Origin: CATQHL01 sp965204655
GTDB lineage: Bacteria; Actinomycetota; Acidimicrobiia; Acidimicrobiales; CATQHL01
DNA length: 64,000 bases
Direction: 5' to 3'
Assembly: GCA_965204655.1 (NCBI GenBank)
Contig: OZ241998.1
Coordinates: 186,001-250,000 of the forward strand
Positions 44,222 through 52,216 of the stretch are shown in pieces; positions within the stretch are counted from its first letter, which is position 1, and the number at the start of each line of letters is the position of its first letter. Position numbers and translations under genes: made by a program. The notes beneath the pieces were generated by a model. The model worked only from the letters and a program-made list of their open reading frames with translations, did no database searches and was not told the DNA's origin.

Positions 44222-46962
44222 CGTCGGAAAGCGTGAGCATTGGGCTGTCGCGCTGTTTCACGATTCCGGGGGTTCACCCCTACGACGCCGTGGAATGGTC
44301 GCTCCGGCGAGCCCTGATAAACGCCGCCGACACTGGGGATCCGATTTTTGATCAGCCCGACGTTGAGTTTCCAGCCTTCTGGTCGCAGAACGCCGTCAAC
44401 ATAGTCTCCCAGAAGTACTTCAGAGGCCGTATTGGCTCCCCGGAGCGGGAGTCCTCGCTGAGGCAGGTCATAGACCGGGTCGTGGACACCATTACCCGTT
44501 GGGGGGTTGAGGACGGCTACTTCGCCCACGAAGATGAAGCCGACACATTCAGCGCCGAACTCACTTATTTGTTATTGCACCAGAGAGCGGCGTTCAACTC
44601 GCCTGTCTGGTTCAACATCGGCGTTCCGGACACGCCGCCTCAGTCCTCGGCGTGCTTCATCCTCTCTGTTGAAGACACGATGGAGTCCATTCTCGACTGG
44701 TACGCCGAGGAGGGGATGATCTTCAAGCGGGGGTCGGGGTCGGGCGTAAACCTGAGCAATATCCGCAGTTCGCACGAGCACCTCTCGGGGGGAGGGCGTC
44801 CGAGCGGCCCGGTCAGTTTCATGAGGGGTGCAGACGCCTCTGCCGGGGCGATCCGTTCCGGCGGCACCACGCGGCGGGCGGCCAAGATGGTGGTGCTCGA
44901 CGCCGACCACCCCGACATAGAGGAGTTCATTTGGTGCAAGGCGCGCGAGGAAAATAAGGCTAGGGCGCTAGCCGAGGCGGGTTTCGACATGAGCTTTGAC
45001 GGCAGCGACAGCGCTTCCGTCCTGTACCAGAACGCCAACAACTCTGTTCGACTCAGCGACGACTTCATGCGGGGCGCCCTGGCGGGGTCGGACTGGCCAC
45101 TATTTGAGCGCACCACGAAGGAAGTCGTATCTACGCTGCCGGCAGCAGGTCTCTTGCGTCAGATCGCCGAGGCGGCTTGGCGCTGCGCTGACCCGGGGGT
45201 GCAATTTGATACCCACATCAACCACTGGCACACCACGCCGCTGGGAGGCCGTATCACGGCGTCGAATCCGTGCTCGGAGTATTTTCACGTTGACGATTCG
45301 GCCTGCAACCTGGCCAGTCTGAACCTACTGAGTTTTCTCAAGGAAGACGGACACTTCGACGTCCGTTCCTTCAGGTCGGCAACTCGGGTGGTTTTTGCCG
45401 CGCAGGAGATACTCGTGGGGCGGTCGCATTACCCGACGGAGGTCATAGCCGACAACGTCCTCGCTTATCGTCAGCTAGGGCTCGGCTACACCAACCTGGG
45501 GGCGCTGTTGATGAGCATGGGGCGTCCCTACGACTCCCCGCAGGGACGGGCGATGGCGGCGGCGCTCACGGCGGTGATGTGCGGGGAGGCGTACCTGACT
45601 TCGGCGGTGATAGCGGCGCGGATGGGGCCCTTTGAGCACTTCGAGGCCAACCGTCCGCACGTGTTGAGGGTTCTGGACATGCACCGCCAAGCGGTTTCGG
45701 AAATCGATTCCGATTTCGTCCCCGACGACTTGATGGCCGCCGCCTCGGAATCTTGGAACGGAACCTGCGACTTGGCTTCGCGTACCGGGGTGCGCAACGC
45801 TCAGGCGACGGTGCTCGCACCCACTGGCACCATCAGTTTCATGATGGACTGCGACACCACCGGGATCGAGCCCGATCTTGCGCTGCGCAAGTCCAAGTCG
45901 CTGGTGGGGGGGGGGGCGCTCACGTTGGTTAACAGGTCCGTGCGGCGTGCTCTGTCCGCTCTGGACTACGGCCCAGCCGAGGTGGAGTCGATCGCCCGGC
46001 ACCTCGAGCGGAGCGGATCGGTGCTCGACGCTCCGCACCTCTTAGCGGAACACCGTGCGGTTTTTGCCTGCTCCATCGGAGACAACGCAGTGAGTCCGCA
46101 GGGTCACGTGAAGATGATGGCCGCGGTGCAGCCCTTCCTCAGCGGGGGCATTTCCAAGACTGTCAACGTGGGGGAGCAGACCACGGTTGAGGAGATCGAG
46201 GAGTTGATCGTCTCGGCCTGGCGGCAGGGTGTGAAGGCCATTGCTGTCTACCGGGACAACTCCAAGTGGGTGCAGCCGCTCTCGGCGTCCTCGGATTCCG
46301 AGGCTGAGGCTCCTTCCGAAGGCGGGGACTTGTCTGCTCCGGCGCCGGAGCCAACTAGACGCAGGCTGCCTCGCGAGCGGCGTTCACGCACCCTCGGTTT
46401 CCGTGTAGCTGACTGCAAGGGGTATGTGACCGTCGGAGAGTATCCCGACGGGCGTCCGGGCGAGATCTTCGTGAAGGTGTCCAAGCAAGGCTCGACGCTG
46501 GCAGGGATAATGGACGCCTTCGCCATAGCCATCTCGCATGGCCTTCAGTACGGGGTGCCTTTGCGTTCCTACGTAGACGCCTACTGCGGGATGCGCTTTG
46601 AGCCGGCGGGCATCACCGACGACCCAGACATCCGCATCGCTACCAGCCTCATTGACTACCTGTTCAGAAGGCTGGGGCTCATCTATCTGAGCGAAGAGGA
46701 GCGGGCTGCGATGAGCATATTTTCCACCTCCGGAGAGCAGCCCACCCTCCCGGGCGTGGAGGAAGCCGCAACGCCCTCCGCTCAAGGCTTAGACATCGCC
46801 CCCGACCCGCCGATGCGGGGCGACGGAGCGTCGGCTCACGCTCCCGCGCCGCGCCGAGTGGACGCCGCCTCCCCGTTCTGCATGACCTGCGGGACGCGCA
46901 TGGTTCGCGTCGGGTCTTGCTACGCCTGCTCTACCTGCGGGGCTACTAGCGGCTGCGGCTGA
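44212..46962 (+). CDS. nrdJ: vitamin B12-dependent (class II) ribonucleotide reductase
   Basis: A 916-residue adenosylcobalamin-dependent RNR making deoxyribonucleotides without oxygen dependence. Motifs: RAAFNSPVWFNIG, PPQSSACFIL (redox Cys), GMIFKRGSGSGVNLS, GRITASNPCSEYFHVDD (active-site NPCSEY), YRQLGLGYTNLGALLM, VLAPTGTISFMMDCDTTGIEP. A C-terminal domain follows a variable linker (about 700-730), and the chain ends in a zinc-ribbon-like FCMTCGTRMVRVGSCYACSTCG, probably the redox tail. Start GTG 44212 overlaps a leader ORF. The coding sequence contains G11 at 45906-45916, in frame. The 3' end overlaps the convergent gpgS gene by 43 bp. Confidence 0.96.
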   Translation: MSLTSESVSIGLSRCFTIPGVHPYDAVEWSLRRALINAADTGDPIFDQPDVEFPAFWSQNAVNIVSQKYFRGRIGSPERESSLRQVIDRVVDTITRWGVEDGYFAHEDEADTFSAELTYLLLHQRAAFNSPVWFNIGVPDTPPQSSACFILSVEDTMESILDWYAEEGMIFKRGSGSGVNLSNIRSSHEHLSGGGRPSGPVSFMRGADASAGAIRSGGTTRRAAKMVVLDADHPDIEEFIWCKAREENKARALAEAGFDMSFDGSDSASVLYQNANNSVRLSDDFMRGALAGSDWPLFERTTKEVVSTLPAAGLLRQIAEAAWRCADPGVQFDTHINHWHTTPLGGRITASNPCSEYFHVDDSACNLASLNLLSFLKEDGHFDVRSFRSATRVVFAAQEILVGRSHYPTEVIADNVLAYRQLGLGYTNLGALLMSMGRPYDSPQGRAMAAALTAVMCGEAYLTSAVIAARMGPFEHFEANRPHVLRVLDMHRQAVSEIDSDFVPDDLMAAASESWNGTCDLASRTGVRNAQATVLAPTGTISFMMDCDTTGIEPDLALRKSKSLVGGGALTLVNRSVRRALSALDYGPAEVESIARHLERSGSVLDAPHLLAEHRAVFACSIGDNAVSPQGHVKMMAAVQPFLSGGISKTVNVGEQTTVEEIEELIVSAWRQGVKAIAVYRDNSKWVQPLSASSDSEAEAPSEGGDLSAPAPEPTRRRLPRERRSRTLGFRVADCKGYVTVGEYPDGRPGEIFVKVSKQGSTLAGIMDAFAIAISHGLQYGVPLRSYVDAYCGMRFEPAGITDDPDIRIATSLIDYLFRRLGLIYLSEEERAAMSIFSTSGEQPTLPGVEEAATPSAQGLDIAPDPPMRGDGASAHAPAPRRVDAASPFCMTCGTRMVRVGSCYACSTCGATSGCG

Positions 46963-48119
46963 GCGGTCTTTTGAGAAGAGCGCTCCCTCCAGCAAAAGTT
47001 TTCCATGGGAGGGCGCTCTCGCAGGCTCACTAGTGGGCTCTTCGGCTCCGTTCGGGTGTTGCGCTCGTTTCGCTCATCGGGCAGCAACGTCTCCCAGATG
47101 CCGGAGGGGTGTTCCACCCCTGCCCGCTCCAGTACCACCTGCATGATTTCTAGGGCTTGCGGCGCTAGTTCGTGAAGCGGACGATTGCGGTGCAGGCGTA
47201 CGCCGAGGTCAACCTGAATGATGCTCCCAGCGCCGAACTTCGCAGAGAGGTCGATTAGCAGACCGACCTCCACGCCGTAACCCTGGACGAAGGGAACTTG
47301 CATTGCTGCGCTGCGGAGGACGGCGTATTCGCCGGAGAGCGGCTGGCGGATGTGAGAGAGTTCAGGGAAGAACATCGCCAGCAGAGGACGGGCAACCAGT
47401 TCGGTAGTGCGTCCTCCGCCTTCGGGCTTGTTGTTTAGCCAGCGCTGGTAGCAGCCCTTGACGAGGACGATCTCCTCTTCGGCGTGGGCGTCGTCGGTTT
47501 CCAGGAACGGGGAGAGCAGTTTGGTCACGTAGCCAGGGGAGAAACTCAGCAGATCGGCGTCGCAGTAGACGATGATGTCGGCGGCGGTCACAGCCATGGC
47601 TTTCCAGAGAGCGTTTCCTTTGCCGTGCCCAGGGCCGACTTCTCCCAGTAGGTCTCTCACGTCGACCACCTTGGCGCCTGCTTCCGCAGCCACTTGCGGG
47701 GTGTTGTCTTCGGATTCGTGGAGCACCCATAGTTCGTCCACCAGAGGCGGGGCGTCCGGGGACATCAGGTTCTTTCTCACGGCGTCGCAGATGACGCCGA
47801 TGGTGGCTGCTTCGTTTAGGGCGGGCAGGCACATGGCAACTCGCTTGCCCGCTTTTCGATCGGCGAGGGCGGCGGCTTCTTGGAGGTGCGTCGAGTCGCC
47901 GTGGCCCAGAGCGCTGGGGGTGTCATTGTTTTCGTGCACTCCTACAGGTTGTCGCCAAGGGAGGTGTTCCGCAACGCAGTCCCCTTTGCGGGGCTTGGCT
48001 AGGCCGCTCCTGCGGGTCGCCGCCGAATTAGGAGGCTGCAGTCGGCGGCTTGTCGTCGAGAGTGGGGGATGCTTTCGGGTTCTTAGAAGGGGCGCTGCCC
48101 GCGAGTAATCTTTGGGCAT
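46920..48119 (-). CDS. gpgS: glucosyl-3-phosphoglycerate synthase
   Basis: A GT-A fold (GT81) glycosyltransferase transferring glucose from UDP-glucose to 3-phosphoglycerate, the first step to glucosylglycerate and methylglucose lipopolysaccharides. Motifs: AMCLPALNEAATIG (nucleotide-binding start), DELWVLHESEDNT, GPGHGKGNALWKAM, IIVYCDADLLSFSPGYV (DxD metal site), PLSGEYAVLRSAA, VQGYGVEVGLLIDL. The conserved domain begins near residue 92; the preceding low-complexity stretch makes the start at 48119 doubtful, and a shorter form is likely. The C-terminal tail overlaps the end of nrdJ on the other strand. Confidence 0.9.
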   Translation of the reverse strand: MPKDYSRAAPLLRTRKHPPLSTTSRRLQPPNSAATRRSGLAKPRKGDCVAEHLPWRQPVGVHENNDTPSALGHGDSTHLQEAAALADRKAGKRVAMCLPALNEAATIGVICDAVRKNLMSPDAPPLVDELWVLHESEDNTPQVAAEAGAKVVDVRDLLGEVGPGHGKGNALWKAMAVTAADIIVYCDADLLSFSPGYVTKLLSPFLETDDAHAEEEIVLVKGCYQRWLNNKPEGGGRTTELVARPLLAMFFPELSHIRQPLSGEYAVLRSAAMQVPFVQGYGVEVGLLIDLSAKFGAGSIIQVDLGVRLHRNRPLHELAPQALEIMQVVLERAGVEHPSGIWETLLPDERNERNTRTEPKSPLVSLRERPPMENFCWRERSSQKTAQPQPLVAPQVEQA

Positions 48120-48149
48120 CTCTGGGAGCTATTCGTGAAGGAAGCCTGA

Positions 48150-49283
48150 ATGACATTGCTCAGTGACGTGGTCGCGTCGATACCTAGTCCGGGCGTGGGG
48201 GAACTTCGCCTGGGGCCGCTGAACCTGAGGCTCTACGGCCTGATGGTGGCGCTCGGGGTGATCGCCGCCGTCTACTTGGCGGGGCGGCTTCTGCGTCACC
48301 GCGGGTTGAGTGCGGATCTGATCGTCAATGTTGCGGTCATCGGCGTTCCGATGGGATTGATAGGCGCCCGCGTCTATCACGTGATTACCGACTGGAAGCT
48401 CTACCGGGGGGAGAACTGGGTGGACATCTTCAAGATCTGGGAGGGCGGCCTGGGCATCCCCGGGGCGATCGCCGGGGGCTTTCTGGGCGGACTGATAGCA
48501 ATCCGCCTGCGCAAGTTGCCGATGAGGCCCATCGTGGATGCGTCGGCGGCGGCATTTCCCTTGGGGCAGGCGATCGGGCGCCTGGGGAACTACTTCAACC
48601 AGGAACTCTTCGGACGCCCGACCGACTTGCCCTGGGGCTTGGAGATTGATGAGGAGCGTCGCCCGCCGCAGTACAGAGACGTGGAGACATTTCATCCCAC
48701 CTTCGCCTATGAGGGGCTCTGGAACCTGGGGGCGTGCGCTGTTTTGGTGTGGGTTTTTCGGCGGCGTTTGCTGCCTTCCGGGCACATGTTCGTCCTCTAC
48801 CTCGCTCTCTACTCGGCTGGACGGCTTTGGGTGGAGGCGCTGAGGGCCGACCCGGCTAGCTTGATTCTGGGCTTGCGGGTGAACATCTGGGTGATGGGTG
48901 TGGTGCTGATTCTGTCGCTGGCGTTTCTCCTGACGTTTACACGGAAGGCGCGCAAGGAGGAGGCTGAGGGCGGGGGACCAGCCGAGGAGGCTGATGCGGC
49001 TGGTGGTGCTGCCGGGGCGGCCGGGGAGGCTGAGGATGATGGCGAGGCTGAGGCGGCTGGGGACGAGGGCACCGGGGCTGAGGGGGAGACTGGAGCCGAA
49101 CAGCCAGCCGGAGAGAGGGAGGCGACCGGGAGCGACGATGGGGACGGTGACCCCGAGGAGAGTACGGATGCTGCCCCAGGTGAGGATGTCGGAGATCCCG
49201 GCGGCGATGACGCCGATGCGCCTGCCGTGGAGGAGTCGGCAACGGATGAGACCGTGGAGGAGTCGGCGGCAACGGATGAATGA
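48150..49283 (+). CDS. lgt: prolipoprotein diacylglyceryl transferase with acidic tail
   Basis: Lgt adds diacylglycerol to the lipobox cysteine of prolipoproteins, such as the several encoded in this window. About 260 residues form the membrane enzyme: LRLYGLMVALGVIAAVYLAG, VPMGLIGARVYHVITDW, IWEGGLGIPGAIAGG, AFPLGQAIGRLGNYFNQELFG (Lgt signature) and HPTFAYEGLWNLG. About 110 further residues are an almost purely Glu/Asp/Gly/Ala tail (GEAEDDGEAEAAGDEG), absent in E. coli Lgt and presumably cytoplasmic and disordered. The stop overlaps the next gene's start by 8 bp. Confidence 0.96.
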   Translation: MTLLSDVVASIPSPGVGELRLGPLNLRLYGLMVALGVIAAVYLAGRLLRHRGLSADLIVNVAVIGVPMGLIGARVYHVITDWKLYRGENWVDIFKIWEGGLGIPGAIAGGFLGGLIAIRLRKLPMRPIVDASAAAFPLGQAIGRLGNYFNQELFGRPTDLPWGLEIDEERRPPQYRDVETFHPTFAYEGLWNLGACAVLVWVFRRRLLPSGHMFVLYLALYSAGRLWVEALRADPASLILGLRVNIWVMGVVLILSLAFLLTFTRKARKEEAEGGGPAEEADAAGGAAGAAGEAEDDGEAEAAGDEGTGAEGETGAEQPAGEREATGSDDGDGDPEESTDAAPGEDVGDPGGDDADAPAVEESATDETVEESAATDE

Positions 49284-49845
49284 GCCGTTCGCACGTCCCA
49301 GCCCGTCCCGCGTAGAGCGCAGCTTTGCCTTTGTAGACCTGTCGGGGTTCACTCGATACACCGAGAACCGAGGAGATCGCGAAGCGGTGGCCATCCTGGC
49401 CGATTTCAGAAACGTCCTGAGGTCGGTGGCGGCAGCCCACGGGGTGCTCATCGCCAAGTGGCTAGGGGACGGGGCGATGCTCGTCGGGGTGGAGAGCGAA
49501 CCCTTGATGGAAGCGGTCGTGCACTCCGAGCAGATCATCCTCAATCGCCTGCCCCTCCGTCTGCGGGCGGGCATGGCGGCTGGGGACGTCATCCTCTTTG
49601 AAGGCGACGATCACATAGGCCACACGGTCAACTTGGCGGCTCAGTTGTGCCGCTTGTCCGACCCCGGCCAACTGCTGGCGCCTGCGGAGATGGTTTCTTC
49701 CCTGATGGTCAACCTTTCATTTGCTCCTCTTGGCAAGCTTCAGGTGCCTGGCTTTGAGCGTCCGGTGGAGGTCATCAACTTGAGTTCGGAGAACGCCGAC
49801 GTGGATGTCAGGGAGTACGAAGCCGCTAGAGTATCAGGCGCATAA
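49276..49845 (+). CDS. class III cyclase-homology domain protein, probably inactive
   Basis: A 189-residue soluble protein consisting of a single adenylate/guanylate cyclase homology domain. The metal-binding aspartates are present: SFAFVDLSGFTRYTENRGD and AKWLGDGAMLVG. The transition-state motif reads HTVNLAAQLCRL, where active enzymes have VNLAAR; the Arg is replaced by Gln, so cyclase activity is doubtful. ATG 49276 overlaps the lgt stop, and the stop codon overlaps the first stem of the SAM-type riboswitch. Confidence 0.82.
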   Translation: MNEPFARPSPSRVERSFAFVDLSGFTRYTENRGDREAVAILADFRNVLRSVAAAHGVLIAKWLGDGAMLVGVESEPLMEAVVHSEQIILNRLPLRLRAGMAAGDVILFEGDDHIGHTVNLAAQLCRLSDPGQLLAPAEMVSSLMVNLSFAPLGKLQVPGFERPVEVINLSSENADVDVREYEAARVSGA

Positions 49846-49987
49846 AGAGTGTCTCGGCCAACTCGAGCGGCCGAGCCGGCAACCTGGGGCGGACACCCAA
49901 GGTGCCAACCCGTTTTCGGGGATGTGGCTTGGCCGTAGGCCGAGCAAGCAAGTGTCCGTGTGGGCAGGCTGGCGAGCCGCCACTCTT
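49845..49987 (+). promoter_or_regulatory. SAM riboswitch (SAM-I/SAM-IV clan)
   Basis: Closing stem AAGAGTG (49845-49851) pairs exactly with CACTCTT (49981-49987). Inside are CTCGGCC/GGCCGAG, then the conserved CCGGCAACCTGGG and AAGGTGCCAACCC, the SAM-binding core of the SAM-I/SAM-IV clan; the extra 3' stems (GGCTTGGCC-GTA-GGCC) suit the actinobacterial SAM-IV type. It sits directly upstream of metX, whose product feeds methionine and SAM synthesis. The following GAGGGAGA ribosome site (50001-50008) may be sequestered when SAM is bound. Confidence 0.82.
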
Positions 49988-50016
49988 GGTTGCCTCTATC
50001 GAGGGAGATATCTCAC

Positions 50017-51222
50017 GTGTCAGCACCAAGTTCGCGTCCGCCGGCCGACCCGGCGGCTCGGAAACACCCTTCCGACCTGCCGGCTAGCGGCGCCTGGAAG
50101 GCCGGGGACGCGCCCGGCGCCCGTCGCTTCTACGAATGGGACACAGGACGCCCCTTCTTGCTGGAAGCGGGAGGCTCTTTGAGCGGCCTGGTCGCGGCGT
50201 ATGAGACCTGGGGAGAACTAGCTCCCGACGGGGGCAACGCCGTGCTGATCTGCCACGCACTCACCGGCGACTCCCATGTGTGCTCTTCTCCAGAGGTTCC
50301 GGGGTCTCCCGAAGGCTGGTGGGAGGAGATGGTGGGACCGGGCAGGTACATCGACACGGATCGCTACTTCGTGGTCTGCAGCAACGTGCTGGGGGGATGC
50401 CAGGGGACGACCGGCCCCGCTTCGGTGGATCCGTCCACTGGCAGGCCGCGGGGTGCGGGCTTTCCTTCGGTCACCATCCGGGACATGGTCAGGGTGCAAA
50501 AACGCCTGAGCGATCACTTAGGGGTGAGAGAGTGGTTGTGCGTGATTGGAGGATCGATGGGCGGTATGCAGGTTCTGGAGTGGGGGGTGATGTTTCCCGA
50601 GCGCGTGCGATCCTTGGCACCTCTGGCTGTGGGTTGCTCGGCCAGCCCCTGGCAGATCGCCTGGAGCAAGGTGGAGCGTGCGGCCATCCTCGCGGATCCT
50701 GCTTGGCGCGGGGGTGACTACTACGATGCCCCGGCGGGCAAGGGGCCGCACGAAGGGCTGGCCATAGCCCGGGCCGTCGCTCAGATTACCTACCGCAGCG
50801 ATGCCTTGTTTCAAGAGCGTTGGGGGCGCAAGTTGGTGGAACCGGGTAAGGAGTTCGGTCTCCTAGACCGCTATTCGGTAGAGAGCTACCTGGACTATCA
50901 CGGGGAGAAGTTGGTCAAGCGGTTTGACGCCAATTCTTACTTGTTGTTGAACAAGGCGATGGATAGCCACGACCTCGGCAGGGGGCGCGGCGGTCTCAAG
51001 CGGGGCGTTGCCATGCTGTCTGCGCCCGTGCTGACGGTGGCCATCAGTTCTGATGTGCTCTATCCGCCGCGTCAACAGAAGGAGTTGCGCGACGCAGTGC
51101 GTGCGGCGGGCGGCGAGTGTGAGTACGTCTTCGTTTCTAGTCTGGACGGCCATGACGGGTTCCTGCTGGAGACCGAGGCCGTGGGCGGCGCGCTGGCGGG
51201 TTTCCTGAATCGGATCGAGTAG
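50017..51222 (+). CDS. metX: homoserine O-acetyltransferase
   Basis: A 401-residue alpha/beta-hydrolase-fold enzyme acetylating homoserine with acetyl-CoA for methionine synthesis. Motifs: VAAYETWGELAPDGGNAVLICHALTGDSH, YFVVCSNVLGGCQGTTGPAS, VIGGSMGGMQVLEWG (nucleophile Ser), ARAVAQITYRSDALFQERWG and the catalytic Asp/His region SSDVLYPPRQQ and SLDGHDGFLLE. GTG 50017 is chosen: GGGAG lies 9 bp upstream, and earlier starts fall inside the riboswitch. Expression should fall when SAM is abundant. Some MetX-like enzymes are succinyltransferases; the substrate is not resolved here. Confidence 0.94.
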   Translation: MSAPSSRPPADPAARKHPSDLPASGAWKAGDAPGARRFYEWDTGRPFLLEAGGSLSGLVAAYETWGELAPDGGNAVLICHALTGDSHVCSSPEVPGSPEGWWEEMVGPGRYIDTDRYFVVCSNVLGGCQGTTGPASVDPSTGRPRGAGFPSVTIRDMVRVQKRLSDHLGVREWLCVIGGSMGGMQVLEWGVMFPERVRSLAPLAVGCSASPWQIAWSKVERAAILADPAWRGGDYYDAPAGKGPHEGLAIARAVAQITYRSDALFQERWGRKLVEPGKEFGLLDRYSVESYLDYHGEKLVKRFDANSYLLLNKAMDSHDLGRGRGGLKRGVAMLSAPVLTVAISSDVLYPPRQQKELRDAVRAAGGECEYVFVSSLDGHDGFLLETEAVGGALAGFLNRIE

Positions 51223-51310
51223 AAGAGCCGGACTTAAGAGCCGGACGCAAGGGGCGCCCGAGCGCCCTAGATGGCCGGGGAGACAGAGAACGGCTAGACT
51301 ACAAAATCCT

Positions 51311-51383
51311 GCGGGCGTAGCTCAGTTGGTAGAGCGCCACCTTGCCAAGGTGAAGGTCGCCGGTTCGAGCCCGGTCGCCCGCT
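51311..51383 (+). tRNA. tRNA-Gly (GCC)
   Basis: A 73-nt cloverleaf. Acceptor GCGGGCG/CGCCCGC with discriminator T; D-arm with AGCTCAGTTGGTAGAGC; anticodon stem ACCTT/AAGGT around loop TGCCA with anticodon GCC; T-arm GGTTCGAGCCC. No CCA encoded. Confidence 0.97.
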
Positions 51384-51430
51384 CGGAATTTCGTTCGTAG
51401 TAGGGAACTTGCTAGAGTTTTCTCGATTCG

Positions 51431-51505
51431 GCATCGGTGCCCGAGCGGACTAAGGGAGCGGCCTGCAAAGCCGTCTTTTCGCGGGTTCAAATCCCGCCCG
51501 ATGCT
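51431..51505 (+). tRNA. tRNA-Cys (GCA)
   Basis: A 75-nt cloverleaf. Acceptor GCATCGG/CCGATGC with discriminator T (as expected for Cys), anticodon arm GCGGC-CTGCAAA-GCCGT with anticodon GCA, T-arm CGGGTTCAAATCCCG. It lies 47 bp after tRNA-Gly. Confidence 0.95.
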
Positions 51506-51572
51506 CTAGAGACATGCCCCCCCAGTCGCACCCCGGGTCGCAGGCCGGGGGATGGGGGCTATCCTGTTGGTG

Positions 51573-51646
51573 GGGCCGTTAGCTCAGGTGGCCAGAGCAC
51601 TTGCATGACGCGCAAGGGGTCGGGGGTTCAAGTCCCTCACGGCCCA
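51573..51646 (+). tRNA. tRNA-Val (GAC)
   Basis: A 74-nt cloverleaf. Acceptor GGGCCGT/ACGGCCC with discriminator A, D-arm TAGCTCAGGTGG, anticodon stem CTTGC/GCAAG around ATGACGC with anticodon GAC, T-arm GGGGGTTCAAGTCCC. It lies 67 bp after tRNA-Cys. Confidence 0.95.
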
Positions 51647-51663
51647 CAATCATTTAAAGGGGG

Positions 51664-52011
51664 TCAGCCCCCGATGTTGCCGGCGATGCGGCCGGCTATC
51701 TCTTCATTACTTTTCAGCGCCAGATTTTGGTGGCGGCATATGTCCACAATCGTTCCGATGAAGAGAAAGCCGATGGTGATTACGTAAAGTAGCCCCAGTC
51801 CGACTTGTCCTAAGTAAAACCTTCCCCAGCCCGCTAAACCTAGGAGACCTATAGCGGTCAGGAGTACAAGAATGAGAGGGTCTTTGCGCTGCGTTTGGTA
51901 GTGAGACGCAAAAGAACTTGCTGCTTGTTCCGGCATCGGTTCGAGCAATCCCTGTAATTGATGAAGTTCCTGCCTACGGAGTTGCGGCATGTGTTTACGC
52001 GCATCAGCCAT
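51664..52011 (-). CDS. TM2-domain membrane protein
   Basis: About 115 residues from ATG 52011, with AAAGGAGC 6 bp upstream on the coding strand. A soluble N-terminus (MADARKHMPQLRRQELHQLQG) precedes two hydrophobic helices: DPLILVLLTAIGLLGLAGWGRFYLG and VGLGLLYVITIGFLFIGTIVDI. The GxxxFYLGQxxxGxL(L/Y) pattern and D-I after the second helix are the TM2-domain signature. Function in bacteria is unknown. The end lies 17 bp from the tRNA-Val 3' end on the opposite strand. Confidence 0.85.
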   Translation of the reverse strand: MADARKHMPQLRRQELHQLQGLLEPMPEQAASSFASHYQTQRKDPLILVLLTAIGLLGLAGWGRFYLGQVGLGLLYVITIGFLFIGTIVDICRHQNLALKSNEEIAGRIAGNIGG

Positions 52012-52216
52012 CTCATGCTCCTTTTGAATGCGACTAGCTTTCAGCCAACCATAACACACGCAAGACTTTGGACGTGCGGCTTCGGGATGCTTGCAACTTC
52101 TGTGCCGCTAGGAGGAACGCGTCCCTAGCGGTTTTGGCTGCCTGCTGCCGCTTCGTTTACTCTTTAAGAATGCGCCGAGTTGTGGGTCGGCATAACCCAA
52201 CGAAGGGACTGAGTGC

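Noticed and set aside
45906..45916. nrdJ G11 as a second contingency locus
   Set aside because: The gene is in frame and probably essential; there is no sign of split reading frames around it.
51245..51275. Hairpin after metX as a terminator
   Set aside because: GGGGCGC/GCGCCCT can pair, but there is no T-run, and the region mainly shows a short direct repeat (AAGAGCCGGAC).
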